Positions 6,598-14,503 are shown, numbered from the stretch's first letter. The stretch is 15,341 nucleotides of DNA from Bacteroidota bacterium (GCA_028877045.1 JAGWPQ010000136.1:1-15341), one strand, 5' to 3'. A program made the numbers and translations. Notes: generated by a model not told the origin, from the sequence alone.

Positions 6598-7992
6598 ATG
6601 ACAACTTATATCAAGCATAAGCGCATTAAAAATATTTTTTCGTTCATAAAAAAATCTCTTGACAGCGAACATCAGGATTTTACTACAGGTAGTATTCGCA
6701 AAGCGATTTTATTATTAGCCATTCCGATGATCTTGGAAATGTGCATGGAAAGTGTTTTTGCTATCGTCGATATTTTCTTTGTCGGGAAATTGGGACCAAA
6801 TGCAACAGCAACAGTAGGTTTAACAGAATCGGTGCTGACAATTATTTATTCGCTGGCTATCGGATTAAGCATGGCAGCAACAGCAATGGTAGCAAGAAGG
6901 GTTGGAGAAAAAAATTATGAAGATGGCGCTAAAGATGGTGCACAGGCAATTATTCTGGCCATCATCATTTCATTCATCATCTCCATAACAGGAATATTTT
7001 TTGCGCCGCATGTGTTGGAATTAATGGGTGCAACAAAAGAAATCATTCAGGCAGGCGCAGGATATACTCGCATCATGCTGATCGGAAATATTGTGATCAT
7101 GTTATTGTATTTATTGAATGGGATATTTCGTGGTGCCGGTGATGCAGCTATTGCCATGCGCAGCTTATGGTTTGCCAATATTTGCAATATTATTTTTTGT
7201 CCCATTTGTATTCACCACTTCGGATTGCAGGGCGCAGCTATCGCAACAACTTCCGGAAGAGGATTGGGTGTTTGTTATCAGGTGTATCATTTATTGAAAG
7301 GAAAAGGAATTATAAAAATTCATTTGCATCAATTGGTTCCGGATAAAAAAATAATGAAAAATTTATTGAACATCGCTTCTACTGCTGCTTTGCAATTTTT
7401 AATTGGATCTGCCAGCTGGATATTTTTAGCAAGGATGATGACAGGTTTCGGAAGTCATGCTGTGGCAGGTTATACCATCGCCATCAGATGGTTCATATTT
7501 TTTTTGATGCCTGCATGGGGATTAAGCAACGCAGCAGCAACTTTGGTTGGACAAAATTTAGGTGCACAGCAACCCGACCGTGCAGAAAAATCTGTTTGGA
7601 AAACAGCAAAGTATAATGCACTATTTATGTTGATCGTTACCGCATCATTTTTATTTGGTGCCGAATTTTTAGTTCGCATTATTAATACCGATGCTGATGT
7701 TGTTGAAACTGCAGTAACTGCATTACACATCTTTAGCGTGGGGTGTATTTTTTGGGGAGTGGGAATGGTGATGATGAATGCATTCAATGGTGCAGGCGAT
7801 AGCAGAACGCCAACAATTGTAAATTTATTTTGGTTTTGGCTCTTTCAAATTCCATTTGCATATTTATTGGCCATTGTTTTAAAGTGGGGAGCAACAGGTG
7901 TTTTTGTTACTATCCTCACCACAGAAATATGTGTAACCATTACAACTGTTGTTTTATTTAAACGCGGTGGTTGGAAAAAAATAAAAGTTTAA
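6598..7992 (+). CDS. MATE-family multidrug efflux transporter
   Basis: A polytopic membrane protein of 464 residues (477 from the alternative ATG at 6559; the later start is preferred because the extra 13 residues are not family-like, but the choice is uncertain). A hydrophilic N-terminal segment of about 35 residues is followed by two homologous halves, each with about six hydrophobic helices, the MatE architecture; the usual family length is about 450-480. The first half begins with ILLLAIPMILEMCMESVF and FFVGKLG, and the second repeats the pattern near GLSNAAATLVGQNLGA, a hallmark of NorM/DinF-like MATE proteins. It should export cationic or lipophilic compounds across the inner membrane in exchange for Na+ or H+. 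The substrate is unknown. Neighbours are unrelated, and gmk starts 94 bp downstream on the same strand. Confidence 0.9.
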   Translation: MTTYIKHKRIKNIFSFIKKSLDSEHQDFTTGSIRKAILLLAIPMILEMCMESVFAIVDIFFVGKLGPNATATVGLTESVLTIIYSLAIGLSMAATAMVARRVGEKNYEDGAKDGAQAIILAIIISFIISITGIFFAPHVLELMGATKEIIQAGAGYTRIMLIGNIVIMLLYLLNGIFRGAGDAAIAMRSLWFANICNIIFCPICIHHFGLQGAAIATTSGRGLGVCYQVYHLLKGKGIIKIHLHQLVPDKKIMKNLLNIASTAALQFLIGSASWIFLARMMTGFGSHAVAGYTIAIRWFIFFLMPAWGLSNAAATLVGQNLGAQQPDRAEKSVWKTAKYNALFMLIVTASFLFGAEFLVRIINTDADVVETAVTALHIFSVGCIFWGVGMVMMNAFNGAGDSRTPTIVNLFWFWLFQIPFAYLLAIVLKWGATGVFVTILTTEICVTITTVVLFKRGGWKKIKV

Positions 7993-8086
7993 TATCTGTT
8001 AGATACAATAAATGTTTCAGAAGTATTCTGCAACCATTCGCTAACCGATGCAAAACTTTCTTTTCTTTGCATTTCATATAAATATC

Positions 8087-8653
8087 ATGATCGGAAAATT
8101 AATTATCATAACGGCACCATCGGGCGCAGGCAAAACATCAATCACTCATTATTTATTAAAGAAATTTCCAAAGCTTGCTTTTTCCATTTCAGCAGCAACA
8201 AGACAAGCAAGGGACAATGAAAAAAATGGTGTTGATTATTATTTTATGAGTATCGAAGAATTTCGTCATAAAATAAAAGAAGATTTGTTTGCCGAATGGG
8301 AAATGGTATACGAAGGAAAATATTACGGCACTTTAAGAAGCGAGTTGCAGCGAATCTGGAACGAAGGAAAAGTTCCCTTACTCGACATCGATGTGCATGG
8401 CGCAGTGCATGTGCAACAACAATATCAACATAATTCTATTTCGCTTTTTATTGAACCCCCAAGTGTTGATGAATTAAAAAATCGTTTGGAAAGTCGCGGC
8501 AGTGAAACACCCGAAACCATTGCTACACGATTAAATAAAGCAAAGTATGAACTTACTTTCAAGAAACATTTCAATCATTCAATTGTAAATGATGATCTGC
8601 AAACAGCCTGCATTGAAACAGAAAATATCGTGAAAGAATTTTTAGCATCCTGA
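8087..8653 (+). CDS. gmk: Guanylate kinase
   Basis: A 188-residue cytoplasmic enzyme that phosphorylates GMP to GDP with ATP, essential for guanine nucleotide supply. The start at 8087 (MIGKLIIITAPSG) is chosen over the in-frame ATG at 8048, because residue 1 then falls right before the first beta strand, as is normal for Gmk. The P-loop APSGAGKT spans residues 10-17. The GMP-binding region is visible as AATRQARDNEKNGVDYYF, then EWEMVYEGKYYGT, and LLDIDVHGA follows as in the family. The length is that of typical bacterial Gmk. No RNA polymerase omega gene (rpoZ), its common neighbour in Proteobacteria, is present here. Confidence 0.96.
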   Translation: MIGKLIIITAPSGAGKTSITHYLLKKFPKLAFSISAATRQARDNEKNGVDYYFMSIEEFRHKIKEDLFAEWEMVYEGKYYGTLRSELQRIWNEGKVPLLDIDVHGAVHVQQQYQHNSISLFIEPPSVDELKNRLESRGSETPETIATRLNKAKYELTFKKHFNHSIVNDDLQTACIETENIVKEFLAS

Positions 8654-8667
8654 TATTTATTTTCAGT

Positions 8668-8695
8668 TATAACCTATAACTTACAACTCATAACC
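8668..8695. repeat. Four tandem heptamers (consensus TATAACY)
   Basis: Four back-to-back 7-bp units, TATAACC, TATAACT, TACAACT and CATAACC, fill most of the 50-bp gap between gmk and the dehydrogenase gene, ending 8 bp before the latter's start. The units differ from the consensus at one or two positions. It looks like a decayed short tandem repeat; its effect on translation or transcription is unknown. Confidence 0.6.
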
Positions 8696-8703
8696 TGATT
8701 GCC

Positions 8704-9522
8704 ATGTCATTTTTAAATAAAACTGTTTTTATTACCGGAGCCAGTCGCGGCATTGGAAAAGCCATTGCATTGCGTTTGGCAAAAGAAGGCGCCAATATTG
8801 TTATTGCTGCAAAAAGTACCGAAGAAAATCCTAAACTCGGCGGCACAATTTTCAGTGCAGCACAAGAGATAGAAGCCGCCGGTGGAAAGGCTTTGGCGGT
8901 ACAGACCGATATTCGTTTCGAAGAACAAATTCAATCGGCTGTTCAACAGGCAGTAGAAAAATTTGGCGGCATCGATATTGTAATTAATAATGCATCGGCC
9001 ATTCAATTAACCGGAACCGAACAAACCGAAGCAAAACGTTTCGATCTCATGCACAGCATTAATGTTCGCGGAACTTTTTTAGTTGTAAAAAATTGTGCTC
9101 CTTATTTAAAGAAAGGAAACAATGCACATATCCTTACTTTATCGCCGCCTGTTAATCTCGATCCAAAATGGTTGGGCCCGCATGTGGCATATACTATTAC
9201 AAAATATAGTATGAGCATGATGGCCATTGCTTGGGCAAAAGAATTTGCGAAAGATAAAATCGCATCAAACGCTTTGTGGCCGCGTACTACCATTGATACA
9301 GCAGCAGTAAGAAATTTATTAGGCGGCGAAGCATTGGCAAATATGAGCCGCACGGTTGATGTGCTGGCCGATGCTGCTTATTTTATTTTATCGAAACCAT
9401 CTGAAGAATGTACCGGCAATACTTTTATCGATGAGGAAGTGTTTGCAAAAGAAGGCATTACCGATCTGTCAAAATATTCGGTTGTGCACGGCGCAAAATT
9501 GTATCAGGATCTATTTGTGTAG
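8704..9522 (+). CDS. Short-chain dehydrogenase/reductase, HSDL2-like
   Basis: A 272-residue NAD(P)-dependent SDR oxidoreductase. The Rossmann nucleotide-binding motif TGASRGIG is at residues 11-18 and the NNAS motif near 97-100. The catalytic triad is S147, Y163 and K167 (YTITK). From memory the sequence follows eukaryotic hydroxysteroid dehydrogenase-like protein 2 (HSDL2) closely: ANIVIAAK, HPKL/NPKLGGTI, the SPPVNLDP segment holding the catalytic Ser, and NALWPRT. The C-terminal SCP2 sterol-carrier domain of animal HSDL2 is absent. The substrate is unknown; fatty-acid or steroid-like alcohols are suggested only by the animal homologue. No signal peptide. It begins 50 bp after gmk and may share its transcript. 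Confidence 0.88.
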   Translation: MSFLNKTVFITGASRGIGKAIALRLAKEGANIVIAAKSTEENPKLGGTIFSAAQEIEAAGGKALAVQTDIRFEEQIQSAVQQAVEKFGGIDIVINNASAIQLTGTEQTEAKRFDLMHSINVRGTFLVVKNCAPYLKKGNNAHILTLSPPVNLDPKWLGPHVAYTITKYSMSMMAIAWAKEFAKDKIASNALWPRTTIDTAAVRNLLGGEALANMSRTVDVLADAAYFILSKPSEECTGNTFIDEEVFAKEGITDLSKYSVVHGAKLYQDLFV

Positions 9523-9554
9523 TTTTTTTGTTACCAGCTTTTGTATTTTAATTA

Positions 9555-9584
9555 AGCTGCGGTTGCGTCGCACTCTTGTACTGC
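9555..9584. repeat. GC-rich intergenic block, possible dispersed repeat
   Basis: A GC-rich block with core GGTTGCGTCGCACTCTTG lies in the 85-bp gap between convergent genes and stands out sharply from AT-rich flanks. Just before it CAGCTT (9534-9539) pairs with AAGCTG (9554-9559), giving a 6-bp stem. I see no second copy in this window; a genomic repeat is only suspected. Confidence 0.3.
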
Positions 9585-9607
9585 ATAATTTTATTCAGCT
9601 ACTTTTA

Positions 9608-10513
9608 TCAAATCAATTTATAATTCTTGTAAATAAAAAATTGTTTGCCGGTAACATCCTGCAAAAATTTCATGAACTTTTCTTTTGGTTTCATATCGTT
9701 GTTGGCAGGATCGTATACATAATTCCAATCTTTTTCTGCAATGCGTTGCTGCATGATGGCAGGATGTGTTGCTTTAAATAAATGCAGATAATCTATTCTC
9801 CCAAAATCATAACCATCTTTATTTTTTTCTAAATACTCTTCTACCCAATCATCATTTTCATGCCAACGTTTACTAAACTCCAGTGTTTTTAATAATTGTT
9901 TTTTGGGATTCTTCACATAACTGTAATGATAAATGGTGGCATCAATTTTTTTCACAAATAATTTTTCACCTTTTTCTTCCCACTGATTTTCGGGATGAAT
10001 GAATTTTCTGAATCCCTGCGAATCCCTGTAGCTCCTGATGTTTGGCCGGTTGCGAACAATCCGTATTTCGTGCTGATGAAATCTTCTCGAAGGTCCATAA
10101 TGATCATAATCGCCAAAAAAATTAATGAAGTTGAATAAAAAACCTTCAACACTTTCATCATTCAAATATTTTTCCATTGCATTTTTAATTGCAGCAATAT
10201 CTTTTTCATGGATCACTTCATCGGCCTGAATATGAAACAACCAATCAGCATCTTTACTGCAATGATCCATGCCAATGTTGGCTTGTTCGGCAAAAATTTT
10301 TCCGCCGCTTCTTGTTGCATCATCCCAAATGGTATCAACGATTTTAATTTTCGGGTCATTGATATTTTCAACGGCATTACGCGAACCATCGTGACTATCG
10401 CCGATCACAACGACCATTTCATCAACAACAGGTAACACACTTTTAATAGATTCTATAAAAGGATAATCTAAATGCAAACCGTTGCGTACATAAGTAAATG
10501 CCGAAACTTTCAT
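9608..10513 (-). CDS. Glycosyltransferase family 2-type protein
   Basis: A 301-residue cytoplasmic or peripheral protein with a GT-A-like N-terminal domain. It starts MKVSAFTYVRNG, the first strand of family 2 glycosyltransferases. VVDEMVVVIGDSHDGSRN (residues 29-46) holds the nucleotide-binding Asp, and QADE at 96-99, with D98, takes the place of the DxD-type metal-binding motif. ANIGMDHC near 78-85 is the usual segment before it. No membrane helix is visible. The C-terminal 150 residues are rich in charged and aromatic residues, with HYSYVKNPKKQLLKTLEF typical of this group. It would transfer a sugar from a nucleotide-sugar donor to a glycan or lipid; donor and acceptor are unknown. It stands alone, without other polysaccharide genes nearby. 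Confidence 0.8.
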   Translation of the reverse strand: MKVSAFTYVRNGLHLDYPFIESIKSVLPVVDEMVVVIGDSHDGSRNAVENINDPKIKIVDTIWDDATRSGGKIFAEQANIGMDHCSKDADWLFHIQADEVIHEKDIAAIKNAMEKYLNDESVEGFLFNFINFFGDYDHYGPSRRFHQHEIRIVRNRPNIRSYRDSQGFRKFIHPENQWEEKGEKLFVKKIDATIYHYSYVKNPKKQLLKTLEFSKRWHENDDWVEEYLEKNKDGYDFGRIDYLHLFKATHPAIMQQRIAEKDWNYVYDPANNDMKPKEKFMKFLQDVTGKQFFIYKNYKLI

Positions 10514-10600
10514 TCAAAATATTTGCAGCGAAATTAGAAGAAAAGTATTTGTTATTGAATGCAGAAAAGAATTAATTTTCAAGTCCACAAACCTAAACAC

Positions 10601-12061
10601 ATGAAAAAGACAAAACACCTTATCTTATTTTTATCGGCGATTTTAATTTCGTTGATTTCTTTCGCGCAAAAAAAATCAACAATAAATCCTGTTGATGCTT
10701 TTAAATCGGAAGCGATCAACGATCTGCAAAATAAATATGATGATTACAAAAAGATCGCATGGCAGATCTGGGATTATGCCGAAGTTGGTTATAAAGAAGT
10801 GAAGAGTTCGGCGTTACATCAGAAAACCTTGACTGACGCGGGTTTCAAAGTTACTGCTGGTGTTGCAGATATGCCCACTGCTTTTATTGCAACGTATGGA
10901 AGCGGTTCTCCCGTAATTGCCATCCTTGCAGAATATGATGCGTTGCCGGGTTTATCGCAACAAGCTATTCCCGAAAAATTATCGGCAGGAAAAAATGCGG
11001 GACATGGTTGCGGCCATCATTTATTTGGTACTGCTTCGGTTGCAGCAGGCATTGAAATAAAAAAATTGATGGAAGAAAATAAATTAAAAGGCACCATTCG
11101 TGTGTATGGTTGTCCGGCCGAAGAAGGTGGCAGTGGCAAAGTTTATTTGGTACGTGCCGGATTATTTGCAGATGTTGATATAGTGATACATTGGCACCCC
11201 GGTGCAGAGAATGGCGTAACGATGACGAGTGCATTGGCCAATACTTCTGCTAAATTCCGTTTTCATGGAATTGCTGCACACGCTGCAGCTTCACCCGAAA
11301 AAGGAAGAAGTGCATTGGATGCCGTTGAAGCAATGGATTATATGGTTAACATGATGCGAGAACATGTGCCACAGGAAACAAGAATTCATTATGTAATAAC
11401 CAATGGCGGTAAAGCACCGAATGTTGTTCCCGATTTTGCAGAAGTATATTATTATGTTCGTCATCCAAACAGAGATATGGTAAAATCTATTTTCGAAAGA
11501 GTGGTGAAAGCCGCTGAGGGAGCCACTTTGGGCACAGGCACTACCATGGATTATGAAATCATTGGCGGCACACATGATCTGCTATTGAACAGAACCCTTG
11601 CAGAAGTGATGCAAAAAGATCTGGAAAAAGTAGGTGGTGTTAGTTACACAAATGAAGAAATTGAATTTGGTAAAAAATTGCAGGCAACATTTACATCAAA
11701 ACCACCGGCAATAGAAACAGCAGCAACAATTAAACCTTTAAAAATTGAAGAAGATGCAGGTGGCGGATCAACCGATGTTGGTGATGTTAGTTATGCAGCT
11801 CCAACAGTTGGATTGCGTGCAGCCACATGGATCCCGGGGACACCGGCACATAGCTGGCAGGCCGTAGCCTGCGGCGGAACAGAGATTGGAACCAAAGGAA
11901 TGATGGTTGCCGCAAAAACAATGGCATTAACAGCCATTGATGTTTTTACTAATCCAACATTAATTGCAAAGGCAAAAGAAGAATTTATAAAAGCAAAAGG
12001 CGATTATCAGTATAAAGCTTTATTGGGCGATAGAAAACCGGCATTGAATTACAGAGACTAA
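10601..12061 (+). CDS. Secreted M20 metallopeptidase/amidohydrolase, AbgB-like
   Basis: A 486-residue zinc-type amidohydrolase of peptidase family M20, closest in appearance to p-aminobenzoyl-glutamate utilisation subunit B. The start at 10601 is chosen over the ATG at 10559 because it opens with a clean signal peptide (MKKTKHL, hydrophobic run, FAQ near residue 24). Metal-site residues follow the family order: HGCGHH at 135-140, AEEGG at 173-177 with the general-base/ligand Glu pair, HWHPG with H197/H199, and the C-terminal H417 in HSWQAV. The dimerisation domain lies in between. It should hydrolyse an amide bond of an acyl-amino acid or p-aminobenzoyl-glutamate-like substrate. Unlike E. coli AbgB it appears to be exported, and neither an AbgA partner nor an AbgT transporter is nearby. 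Confidence 0.88.
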   Translation: MKKTKHLILFLSAILISLISFAQKKSTINPVDAFKSEAINDLQNKYDDYKKIAWQIWDYAEVGYKEVKSSALHQKTLTDAGFKVTAGVADMPTAFIATYGSGSPVIAILAEYDALPGLSQQAIPEKLSAGKNAGHGCGHHLFGTASVAAGIEIKKLMEENKLKGTIRVYGCPAEEGGSGKVYLVRAGLFADVDIVIHWHPGAENGVTMTSALANTSAKFRFHGIAAHAAASPEKGRSALDAVEAMDYMVNMMREHVPQETRIHYVITNGGKAPNVVPDFAEVYYYVRHPNRDMVKSIFERVVKAAEGATLGTGTTMDYEIIGGTHDLLLNRTLAEVMQKDLEKVGGVSYTNEEIEFGKKLQATFTSKPPAIETAATIKPLKIEEDAGGGSTDVGDVSYAAPTVGLRAATWIPGTPAHSWQAVACGGTEIGTKGMMVAAKTMALTAIDVFTNPTLIAKAKEEFIKAKGDYQYKALLGDRKPALNYRD

Positions 12062-12075
12062 AAAATATTTTTCAT

Positions 12076-12110
12076 AAAAAAAAGTGTTGAAAAATCAACA
12101 CTCTTTTTTA
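12076..12110. terminator. Bidirectional intrinsic terminator
   Basis: AGTGTTGA (12083-12090) and TCAACACT (12095-12102) form a perfect 8-bp stem with an AAAA loop, flanked by an A run before and a T run after (CTTTTTT). It lies between the convergent M20 peptidase and DoxX-like genes and can terminate both, since the A run is a T run on the other strand. Confidence 0.88.
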
Positions 12111-12124
12111 ATTCAATAAATCGG

Positions 12125-12496
12125 CTAATTTTTACTGCCGATATAAAACGCAGCAGCAGCCATTGCCGTATCTTTCAACAGCATAGTCATTTCTGTCATT
12201 TTCATCATTTCATCTTTGCCATTCATCATACCGGGAAGATGAATAGTAAGAACAATGATCAATAATAATGCGCCTAACAAAAAAGCTGCAAGACGTACTT
12301 GTTTGTTGATGATAAAAGAAATGGCAGCAAGTATTAATCCTGCGCCGGCTATATAAACCCATATTATTCCGCCGGGTAAAAATGAAGGGACCATCCCCAC
12401 CATCTGTGAACCGTTGGCAAAATGACCAAAGCCAAAAACAAGCAATACAATTGCGTAAACAGTTAAAGCAATTCGTGAGATCGTTGTGTTATTCAT
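12125..12496 (-). CDS. DoxX-like small integral membrane protein
   Basis: A 123-residue protein with four predicted membrane helices, roughly at residues 8-25, 43-62, 67-86 and 100-119. The FGFGHFANGSQMVGMVPSFLPGG segment after helix 1 and the IHLPGMM segment after helix 3 are typical of the DoxX/DoxD-like family. A Met-rich loop (NGKDEMMKMTEMTMLL) precedes the last helix. Family members sit in the inner membrane and have been linked to quinone-dependent redox or thiol-stress functions, but most, including this one, have no known activity. It is transcribed alone and ends at the shared terminator. Confidence 0.78.
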   Translation of the reverse strand: MNNTTISRIALTVYAIVLLVFGFGHFANGSQMVGMVPSFLPGGIIWVYIAGAGLILAAISFIINKQVRLAAFLLGALLLIIVLTIHLPGMMNGKDEMMKMTEMTMLLKDTAMAAAAFYIGSKN

Positions 12497-12693
12497 ATTT
12501 ATTTGGGGTTTAGATAGGTAAAATAAAAAATAGAATCCGCATTTGCAATAGCAGTTTCAATTATTTTAAGAAGGGAAAATGTAACCCTTGATTTATTTTA
12601 TCGTGCAGTATCCATCCTTCCATCGCATGGAATAATTGTCTTTCCGGTAGATTAATTAGCGGAATAACAGTCCTGTCCCAGACTTAATATTTT

Positions 12694-12720
12694 TTGGCAC
12701 GATTTTGAAACTATTTAATT
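12694..12720 (+). promoter_or_regulatory. Promoter candidate with TTGGCACG box
   Basis: TTGGCACG at 12694-12701 equals the -24 half of a sigma-54 promoter, followed by ATTTTGA instead of the -12 TTGC; aligning TTGA to TTGC leaves the spacer 1 bp short. Alternatively TTG at 12694-12696 and TAATTTAT at 12716-12723 resemble a housekeeping Bacteroidota promoter with a 19-bp spacer and two mismatches in the -7 box. The sigma-54 reading puts the start near 12720, just ahead of the small ORF at 12737. Which factor is used cannot be decided from sequence. Confidence 0.35.
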
Positions 12721-12736
12721 TATAAACCTGAAAAAA

Positions 12737-12910
12737 ATGAAAAAGCAGACTACGACCTATCAAACAATTGCTGCTATTCTTGCGGCTATATTTTATCGCA
12801 GTAATTATAATTTCAGTTATGTGAGGTTAATGTCCGAGAAAGAATTAATTCCTCAAAGCTTCCAATTGCCATTAAAAATAAAAGCGGCTTTAGAAAAAGC
12901 ACGCTTTTAA
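12737..12910 (+). CDS. Small ORF, 57 residues, unknown function
   Basis: A 57-codon ATG ORF (MKKQTTTYQTIAAIL...) preceded by an A-rich stretch and a promoter-like TTGGCACG box about 40 bp upstream, and ended by a hairpin that overlaps its last codons. The predicted product is basic, with a short hydrophobic segment around residues 11-19 (IAAILAAIF) and an amphipathic C-terminal half rich in Lys and Leu. I do not recognise the family. The promoter-ORF-hairpin layout argues for a real transcription unit, but it could equally be a small RNA with no translated product. Nothing nearby suggests a function. Confidence 0.45.
   Translation: MKKQTTTYQTIAAILAAIFYRSNYNFSYVRLMSEKELIPQSFQLPLKIKAALEKARF
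12880..12908. terminator. Terminator hairpin shared by small ORF and lysS
   Basis: AAAAGCG-GCTTT (12880-12891) pairs with AAAGC-A-CGCTTTT (12896-12908) around an AGAA tetraloop, with one bulged A. On the minus strand the stem is followed by TTTTATTTTT, a good intrinsic terminator for lysS, whose stop lies about 55 bp away. On the plus strand it covers the last codons of the small ORF and ends in TTTT. Confidence 0.7.
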
Positions 12911-12963
12911 TTATTTAAAAACTAAATTTTGTTTTATGTACCTCTATACTAATATTACCCGTA

Positions 12964-14484
12964 TTACTCGCTTTTCTCGGGCCTCATCTGCGGAAACAAA
13001 AGCACGTCTTGTATCGAAGACTGGTTGGTCATCAACATGCACAAGCGATCAATTCCAATGCCGATACCTGATGTTGGCGGCATCCCGTATTCCAAAGCCC
13101 GTAAAAAATCATAATCAATAAACATCGCTTCATCATCGCCGCGTTCCATTAATTTACTTTGTTCTTCAAAACGTTCGCGTTGATCTATCGGATCATTTAA
13201 TTCGCTGTACGCATTTGCAATTTCTTTTCCGTTCACCATCAACTCAAAACGCTCTACCAGTCCGGCTTTGCTGCGATGCTTTTTTGTAAGCGGACTCATT
13301 TCTACCGGATAGTCAATAATAAAAGTGGGTTGCACATATTTGTGTTCGCTGGTTGCACCAAATATCTCATCAATTAATTTTCCTTTACCAATATTATGCG
13401 GCACATCAATATGTAATTGTTTACAAACAACACGCAACCCTTCTTCATTCATTTCACTCACATCAATTCCTGTATTTTCTTTTATCGCATCATAAATGCT
13501 GATGCGTTTGTATGGCGCTTTAAAATTTAAAACAGTATCGCCCATTTGCACATCAGTTGTGCCGTGCAAAGCGATGGCAATTTTTTCTAACAACTGTTCA
13601 GTTGTTTCCATCATCCAGAAATAATCTTTGTAAGCAGTGTACCATTCCAGCACCGTAAACTCGGGATTATGTGTTCTGTCCATTCCTTCATTTCTGAAGT
13701 TGCGGCTGAATTCGTACACCCAATCAAATCCACCAACGATCAATCTTTTTAAATACAACTCATTTGCAATGCGCAAATAAAAAGGAACGTCCAATGCATT
13801 ATGATGCGTGATGAAAGGCCTTGCAGCAGCACCACCGGGAATAGATTGCAACACAGGTGTATCAACTTCCAAAGCGCCACGTTCGTTTAAAAATTCACGA
13901 ATGGTATTTATTAAAACAGTGCGTTTAACAAAAGTTTCTTTTACCTGCGGATTAATTATTAGATCAACATAACGCTGGCGGTAACGAAATTCAGGATCAG
14001 TTACTTCATCAAAAACATTTCCGTCCTCGTCGCGTTTTACAACAGGTAATGGTTTTAAACTTTTGGTCAATAAACTAATTGTTTGCGCATGCACCGATGT
14101 TTCGCCTGTTTTAGTAATAAAAACAAAACCGGTACAACCAATAATATCGCCCAGATCCAATCCGTGTTTAATAACATTATCCCAAAACGATTTATCTTCT
14201 CCCGGGCAGATCTCATCTCTCTTCACATACAATTGCAGAATGCCCTTGCTGTCCTGGATCTTTATAAAAAAAACTTTCCCTTTATCATTAATGCTCATCA
14301 CCCTGCCTGCCACGCAAACACTGGCATACGCCTCTTTATTTTCTTCCGAAAAATTATCTTTTATTTCTTTCGAAAAGTGCGATACCGGATACAATGCAGC
14401 CGGATATGCATTAATGCCGGCCTGCTGTAATTTGCTTAATTTTTCCCGACGAATGATCTCTTGTTCACTTAAATGTTGACTCAT
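12964..14484 (-). CDS. lysS: Lysyl-tRNA synthetase, class II
   Basis: A 506-residue class II aminoacyl-tRNA synthetase that charges tRNA-Lys. The N-terminal OB-fold anticodon-binding domain covers about residues 55-155 (CVAGRVMSINDKGKVFFIKIQD). Catalytic motif 1 is FLNERGALEVDTPVL near 195-210. Motif 2 is FRNEGMDRTHNPEFT starting near 263. Motif 3 is GIGIGIDRL near residue 475, with the Arg that binds ATP. EIANAYSELNDP and the lysine-specific IPGGAAARPF segment are as expected. Length is normal for bacterial LysS. Its promoter has a full -7 match 20 bp upstream of the start, and it appears to be monocistronic. Confidence 0.97.
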   Translation of the reverse strand: MSQHLSEQEIIRREKLSKLQQAGINAYPAALYPVSHFSKEIKDNFSEENKEAYASVCVAGRVMSINDKGKVFFIKIQDSKGILQLYVKRDEICPGEDKSFWDNVIKHGLDLGDIIGCTGFVFITKTGETSVHAQTISLLTKSLKPLPVVKRDEDGNVFDEVTDPEFRYRQRYVDLIINPQVKETFVKRTVLINTIREFLNERGALEVDTPVLQSIPGGAAARPFITHHNALDVPFYLRIANELYLKRLIVGGFDWVYEFSRNFRNEGMDRTHNPEFTVLEWYTAYKDYFWMMETTEQLLEKIAIALHGTTDVQMGDTVLNFKAPYKRISIYDAIKENTGIDVSEMNEEGLRVVCKQLHIDVPHNIGKGKLIDEIFGATSEHKYVQPTFIIDYPVEMSPLTKKHRSKAGLVERFELMVNGKEIANAYSELNDPIDQRERFEEQSKLMERGDDEAMFIDYDFLRALEYGMPPTSGIGIGIDRLCMLMTNQSSIQDVLLFPQMRPEKSE

Positions 14485-14503
14485 TTCAAAATACGATTTT
14501 GCG

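Noticed and set aside
9356..9781. 141-codon plus-strand ORF across the SDR end and the glycosyltransferase
   Set aside because: Overlaps two well-supported genes; its Cys/Phe/Leu-rich product is typical of a shadow frame.
10588..10613. Minus-strand TAGGTTTG with a TTTG box as promoter of the glycosyltransferase gene
   Set aside because: The -7 box matches, but the spacer is only 15 bp, below the usual range, and it overlaps the start of the divergent gene; too weak to call.
14063..14479. Plus-strand ORFs of 138 and 115 codons opposite lysS
   Set aside because: They lie wholly inside the well-supported lysS gene on the other strand and have no domain features.
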